DNA from: Pyrinomonadaceae bacterium MAG19_C2-C3
GTDB taxonomy: Bacteria; Acidobacteriota; Blastocatellia; Pyrinomonadales; Pyrinomonadaceae
NCBI GenBank assembly: GCA_024330265.1
Contig: JANDLT010000015.1
Location: 23,568 to 87,567, forward strand
DNA length: 64,000 nucleotides
Direction: 5' to 3'
Shown here: in pieces, positions 60,208 to 64,000 of the stretch
Numbering within the stretch: the stretch's first letter is position 1
Layout: each line of letters starts with the position of its first letter
Notes under the pieces: generated by a model
What the model saw: only the letters and a program-made list of their open reading frames with translations
Told to the model about the DNA's origin: nothing
Database searches by the model: none
Translations under genes and position numbers: made by a program

Positions 60208-61773
60208 ATGGCTCTTAGCCGCAAACGTAAAATCATCATCGGGTCAGCCGTCGCCGTCGTGCTGCTCGCCATCGTCGCCGTCAGCATCTTCGCTTCGCGC
60301 CGCGACGAACCGGAAGTCACGGTTGTCAAACTTCAAACACGCCCGGAACTTCGCTCCGTCGTCAGTGCCAGCGGCGAAGTGCGTCCCGTGCGCTTTATCA
60401 ATTTGACGAGTGAAGTCAACGGGCGAATCGAAGAAATTTATGTCAGCGCGGGCGACAAAGTTCAACAGGGGCAACCGCTCGTCCGTCTTGACCCGACGCA
60501 ATTACAATCATCGCAAGATGCCCAACTCGCGGGCGTGCAATCCGCTTTGACGAACGTGCAGAGCGCACGCGCCCAAGTCACGGCGGCAGAAAATCAGGTC
60601 GCCCAAGCACAGCAATCACAAACCGTCGCCGAAGCCGCCCTATCTTCCGCGCGTCAAGGCGTCATTACTTCGCAAACCAATGTTGACCGCGCGCAAGTTG
60701 ATGTCAACACCGCGCAACGCGAACTCAATCGCATCACGCAACTCGTCGAAGCGGGTGCGGCGTCGCGTTCGGAATTCGATAACGCGCAAGACCAGAACGC
60801 GACGGCGCGCGTCGCCCTTCGCACCGCGCAGGCGCAACTCGAACAACAGAGAATCGCCGTTCAAGAAGCCACCGCGCGTGTCAATCAACAGCGCGTCGCC
60901 GTCCAAGATGCACGCACCGGAGTCCAACGTGCCAACATCGGTGTTCGCACAAGCGAAACGCAAGTCGCGCAACAACAGGCTGTCTTGCGCGGCAGCAGCA
61001 GCCAACTCTCGAAAGCCAATCAAGTCTCGCCCTTAACCGGAGTCGTCGCCGATATTCCGGCGCGTGTAGGGCAGTTCGCACTTGCCAATCTTTCTTCGAC
61101 TTCACTGATGACCATTGCCGATATGTCCGCGATTAACGTCGAGGTCAACGTGGACGAAACCGAAATCAAAGATGTCGAAGTCGGGCAGAACGCGAAGATA
61201 AAAGTTGACGCGCTGGGCGAACGCGAACTCGAAGGCGTCGTGATACAGAAGAACCCGCTTGCCGTCGGCAAGTCCGACACGGGAGCGACGAGCGGCATCA
61301 CCGACCGCGTGAACGTGCAGGAAGCGAAAGAGTTTAAGGTAGTGATAGAGATTCGCAACATGTCGGACGAGATTCGAGATTCGCTTCGCCCACGCATGAA
61401 CGCGACCGCCGAAATCACGACTAAAATCAAGAACAACGTCATCGCCGTCCCGCTCGAAGCCGTCGTGCCGAAGCCGTCCGCGACGGGAAGCGGTTCTTCT
61501 AATACGAACGCCCCCGCTCCGACGCCGACGCCCGTCGGTGAAAAAGAGGTGCGCGGCGTCTTTATTCTCGAAAACGGCAAAGCCAAATTCGTCGAAGTCG
61601 AAACCGGCATCACGGGCGAAACCGACATCGAAATCACGAACGGCTTGCAAGCCGACATGACCGTGATAAGAGGTCCGACGCGCATCCTCCGCACACTCAA
61701 AGAAGGCGCACCCGTCAAACCGCAAACACGCGCTTCAAGCGCGGCGAACTCGAACGCCAACAGTAATTCATAA
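60208..61773 (+). CDS. HlyD/MacA-type periplasmic efflux adaptor
   Basis: 521 residues. N-terminal anchor (IIIGSAVAVVLLAIVAVSIFA), lipoyl half-motifs (GRIEEIYVSAGDKVQQGQPLVRL and SPLTGVVADIPARVGQF), a very long Ala/Gln-rich coiled-coil hairpin (about 105-265), a beta-barrel (VEVNVDETEIKDVEVGQNAKIKVDAL), and a Ser/Asn/Pro-rich tail. It would link an inner-membrane ABC or RND pump to an outer-membrane channel. It is followed by an ABC ATPase, so the MacAB-type is likely, but no permease gene follows. Confidence 0.9.
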   Translation: MALSRKRKIIIGSAVAVVLLAIVAVSIFASRRDEPEVTVVKLQTRPELRSVVSASGEVRPVRFINLTSEVNGRIEEIYVSAGDKVQQGQPLVRLDPTQLQSSQDAQLAGVQSALTNVQSARAQVTAAENQVAQAQQSQTVAEAALSSARQGVITSQTNVDRAQVDVNTAQRELNRITQLVEAGAASRSEFDNAQDQNATARVALRTAQAQLEQQRIAVQEATARVNQQRVAVQDARTGVQRANIGVRTSETQVAQQQAVLRGSSSQLSKANQVSPLTGVVADIPARVGQFALANLSSTSLMTIADMSAINVEVNVDETEIKDVEVGQNAKIKVDALGERELEGVVIQKNPLAVGKSDTGATSGITDRVNVQEAKEFKVVIEIRNMSDEIRDSLRPRMNATAEITTKIKNNVIAVPLEAVVPKPSATGSGSSNTNAPAPTPTPVGEKEVRGVFILENGKAKFVEVETGITGETDIEITNGLQADMTVIRGPTRILRTLKEGAPVKPQTRASSAANSNANSNS

Positions 61774-61780
61774 GAATTGC

Positions 61781-61815
61781 TTCATTGATTCATCGGAACC
61801 CATTGAATCAATGAC
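61781..61815. repeat. Short palindrome TCATTGATTCA between adaptor and ATPase
   Basis: An 11-bp inverted repeat (61782-61792 with 61804-61814) and adjacent variants (ATGACTGAATAAG, ATGAGTCAATCAC) fill the 75-nt gap between two co-directional genes. It resembles the other intercistronic hairpins but is shorter and less regular. Confidence 0.55.
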
Positions 61816-61848
61816 TGAATAAGACAATGAGTCAATCACTTACTATCC

Positions 61849-62613
61849 ATGAGCCAAACAATCGCACAAACCGCCCCACTAGAAACGACGCTCGAACACG
61901 GCGAGTTGCTCGCTTACGATGCCGTCCCCGCGTCGCTCATCTCGATGCGCGAGATTTGGAAGTCTTACCAGATGGGTGAAGAAGCGGTTCACGCCCTGCG
62001 CGGCATCTCCTTCGACGTGCAGAAAGGCGAATATCTCGCCATCATCGGACCTTCCGGTTCTGGCAAGTCAACCCTGATGAATCTCATCGGCTGTCTTGAT
62101 TCACCGAGCAAAGGGCGATACTGGATAAACTCGAAACTCGTCTCCGACATGGACGATGACGAACTCGCCCGCATACGCAATCAAGAAGTCGGCTTCGTCT
62201 TTCAAACCTTCAATCTCCTCGCCCGCGCGACCGCCCTTCACAACGTCGAACTGCCGCTCATTTACGCGGGCATCAAATCCGCCGAACGCCACAACCGCGC
62301 CCAAAACGCCCTCAAATCGGTTGACCTCGGCGACCGCATGACGCACCGCCCGAACGAACTCTCCGGCGGTCAACGCCAGCGTGTCGCCATCGCCCGCGCC
62401 CTCATCAATCGCCCGTCCATCATCTTAGCCGACGAACCGACGGGCGCACTCGACACCCACACCAGCCACGAAATCATGAACCTCTTTGAACGCCTCCACG
62501 CGCAAGGCAACACCATCATCGTCGTCACCCACGAACACGACGTTGCCGCCCGCGCCCACCGCATCATCTCCATCCGCGACGGACAAATAGAGAAGGACGA
62601 ACGCATCAAGTAG
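61849..62613 (+). CDS. ABC transporter ATPase (MacB/LolD class)
   Basis: 254 residues. Walker [19 protein letters not shown]-loop and [22 protein letters not shown], signature [15 protein letters not shown], Walker [18 protein letters not shown]-loop [16 protein letters not shown]. The sequence class is that of MacB and LolD ATP-binding subunits. It is directly after the efflux adaptor. The permease with MacB-type periplasmic domain, expected next, is not present: a terminator and a convergent gene follow. Confidence 0.94.
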   Translation: MSQTIAQTAPLETTLEHGELLAYDAVPASLISMREIWKSYQMGEEAVHALRGISFDVQKGEYLAIIGPSGSGKSTLMNLIGCLDSPSKGRYWINSKLVSDMDDDELARIRNQEVGFVFQTFNLLARATALHNVELPLIYAGIKSAERHNRAQNALKSVDLGDRMTHRPNELSGGQRQRVAIARALINRPSIILADEPTGALDTHTSHEIMNLFERLHAQGNTIIVVTHEHDVAARAHRIISIRDGQIEKDERIK

Positions 62614-62634
62614 CCGCATTGAACAGTCGCACAC

Positions 62635-62672
62635 GAGAACGCCCGCGAGTTGTTAATCTCGCGGGCGTTCTC
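62635..62672 (+). terminator. Terminator after the ABC ATPase
   Basis: A perfect 15-bp stem (62635-62649 with 62658-62672, GAGAACGCCCGCGAG core), 8-nt loop, then TGTTTATCTTT. It separates the plus-strand efflux genes from the convergent broken gene. Confidence 0.9.
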
Positions 62673-62697
62673 TGTTTATCTTTGACAACTTCGATAC

Positions 62698-63955
62698 TTA
62701 CGGCGCGGTCTTCAGAAACACATCATATGCCCACTTGCCGACCTTCTTGTTCTGTGCGTCGCGCACCTTCGCCTGATACCGAAACTCATTGCCGTGTTCG
62801 TCCACGAACTTCGATTCTTTGTAGTTGAGTTCAAGTGTCGCCACTTCAAGCGGCTAAAGTGTGCAACTCGTCGGCTTCCGAGATGCCGTTGTGATTGGCG
62901 TCTTGCCACAATCGCAGCCAAGCAAAGATGGCATCTCGACTGTCTATGATGCCGTCACCGTTGCCGCCCTGTGCTGGCGTGTCGTACTTAGCCAGCGCGT
63001 TGAAGCCGTTTGCCGGATTGCTCGATGGCGGTTGCGGCGTGTAGTTACCGAACAATTCTCTGCCGTTATCAATCATGCCGTTGCCGTCGCGGTCAAGAGC
63101 AAGCCACGCCTCATCCGCATTCGTCGCCGTCCACGATACGCGCTCTTTGACCCTATCGGTGTTGCCGTCAATGTCGAAGAGAACACCGTTGGCAGCGTCG
63201 GTTAGGGTGAAGCCATTTCCCGCAACGTCAATCACAATCGGCGAATAGCAGCTACCATAGCCATAAATATTATACGGGCAGTTTGTTTCAGGAACGATAT
63301 GCCCGCATTGGTACGACGCGACCTCTTCGGGACACTCGCCGCCACCGCCACCGGAAAAACAACACAATCCCGTGCTGCCATCTATATAACTTCCCGGCGG
63401 ACACTCGCCGCTGATGCCCGGCGTCGTGCAGCCCCCACTGGCTATTTGCGGCTTACAGCATCCGTCAATGTTGGTGTATCCGCTAGGGCAGTTGCCGCTT
63501 GAACTCGGTTGAACAGAACACTGCTTACAACATCCGTTGTCGTTAATGTAGCCTGTTGGACAGAAACCGTATGCGTTTGCCGGTCTGATACACTTCCGAC
63601 ATTTAACCGGACAAATGATTGTCTCGGTGAATGATCTGTCTCGCTCAGTGTCAGGACAGGCATACCCGTATCCAACGGTACGCTGGTCAATGCATTTAGC
63701 TTCGCTAATAATTCTGCAATCAAAACTGGGTTTGGTTTCGCAAACATATTTGTCCTGACGGTACAGATCGGGAGTGCAGTCCGAATAGTTTCCAAAAGAA
63801 TCGCCAGATACGGAGCAACGTGTCCTAGCACACCTTGTCGGCGGGTTACTGTTGCTATTGTAGACTGTACAAGTAGGCGACCCAACCTCCTTTTCTGTGT
63901 ATTGGGCAAACACCGTACCAGCTTTCATGATGACTGAAGCGGCAACAAGACTCAA
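62698..63955 (-). pseudogene. Frameshifted secreted Cys-rich gene with C-terminal Ca-loop module
   Basis: The 5' frame (63955-62846) encodes a short hydrophobic start, a Cys-rich section of repeated GxC/CCKQC-type knots ([30 protein letters not shown]), and the module [61 protein letters not shown]. It then stops. A +1 frame (about 62855-62698) continues [20 protein letters not shown] to WAYDVFLKTAP. The same continuation is unbroken in the gene at 49324-50628. One extra base near 62850-62860 explains it. The sequence at the break (CAAGCGGCTAAAGT) is like a hairpin phrase in copy 3 of the repeat at 59980. An assembly error is possible. Confidence 0.75.
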
Positions 63956-63958
63956 CCA

Positions 63959-64000
63959 CTATGCACTGAAAGTGCATAGATTGCCGATGGACTGAAAGTC
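63959..64000. repeat. Hairpins around ACTGAAAGT at the window edge
   Basis: CTATGCACT-GAA-AGTGCATAG (63959-63979) and GACT-GAA-AGTC (63990-64000) are two perfect hairpins with the same GAA loop. They suggest the edge of a tandem hairpin (REP-like) array and lie just before the 5' end of the broken gene, whose N-terminal frame has a stop (TAG) six bases upstream of its TTG start. Confidence 0.6.

Overview
The window reads as a gene-dense chromosome segment of a Gram-negative-type bacterium, most likely an acidobacterium of the Blastocatellia/Pyrinomonadaceae kind. This placement is an inference from gene content, not from a marker tree: Ser/Thr kinase and FHA proteins, MglA/MglB, CSLREA beta-helix and carboxypeptidase-regulatory secreted proteins, an S46 peptidase, and a shell-protein (microcompartment) locus beside a class II aldolase. 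No rRNA or canonical tRNA gene was found. No prophage, plasmid backbone or CRISPR array is visible.

Layout. 1-9913 (minus): division and cell-wall cluster mraZ-rsmH-ftsL-ftsI-murF-mraY-murD-ftsW, with a promoter and three MraZ-type boxes upstream and murE missing from its usual place. 10206-13584 (plus): ZIP metal transporter, TPM-domain protein, degenerate nucleotidyltransferase, LemA lipoprotein. 13665-18863 (minus): Cys-rich protein, three BMC-P and one BMC-H shell proteins, SPFH protein, a candidate structured RNA, a class II aldolase with a possible encapsulation tail, a secreted protein and Rex. 18908-19382: a GxxExxY gene boxed by inverted repeats. 19418-23274 (plus): ruvA, a coiled-coil protein, ruvB, queA, a GNAT acetyltransferase. 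23300-25358 (minus): secreted protein, mglA, mglB. 25765-31671 (plus): Lys/Ala-rich TPR protein, yvcK, glmU, glmS (control of and synthesis toward UDP-GlcNAc). 31828-43041: large secreted LRR/beta-helix/cadherin-like protein, a broken relative, a truncated HNH gene, and three secreted proteins. 43061-52479: Ca2+/H+ antiporter, PcrA helicase, S46 peptidase, a metzincin-like secreted protein with a co-transcribed partner, a HhH protein, HicBA. 52529-59533 (minus): FHA/GAF/PP2C phosphatase, four-helix-bundle gene in its own inverted-repeat box, zinc-ribbon/TPR, RDD, Ser/Thr kinase-FHA, and a second FHA protein. 60208-62613 (plus): efflux adaptor and ABC ATPase. 62698-63955: a frameshifted secreted protein gene paralogous to the metzincin's C-terminal half.

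The least ordinary part is the repeat landscape. (a) Two small genes unrelated to each other (four-helix bundle at 54411-54800; GxxExxY nuclease-like at 18954-19334) are each tightly enclosed by family-specific inverted repeats, and both repeat families also occur in the window as short gene-less hairpins (974-1072; 14738-14825). (b) Heptamer hairpin arrays fill the whole stop-to-start interval in three co-directional gene pairs (murD-ftsW, queA-acetyltransferase, mglB-mglA). (c) Three copies of a 170-290 bp multi-hairpin element with ACTCACCTTACGC-type ends occur, one with perfect 16-bp ends and a 5-bp flanking duplication. (d) A minus-strand structured-RNA candidate at 16367-16493 has a T-arm-like hairpin followed by a D-arm-like hairpin, the order expected of a Y-RNA-like tRNA mimic.
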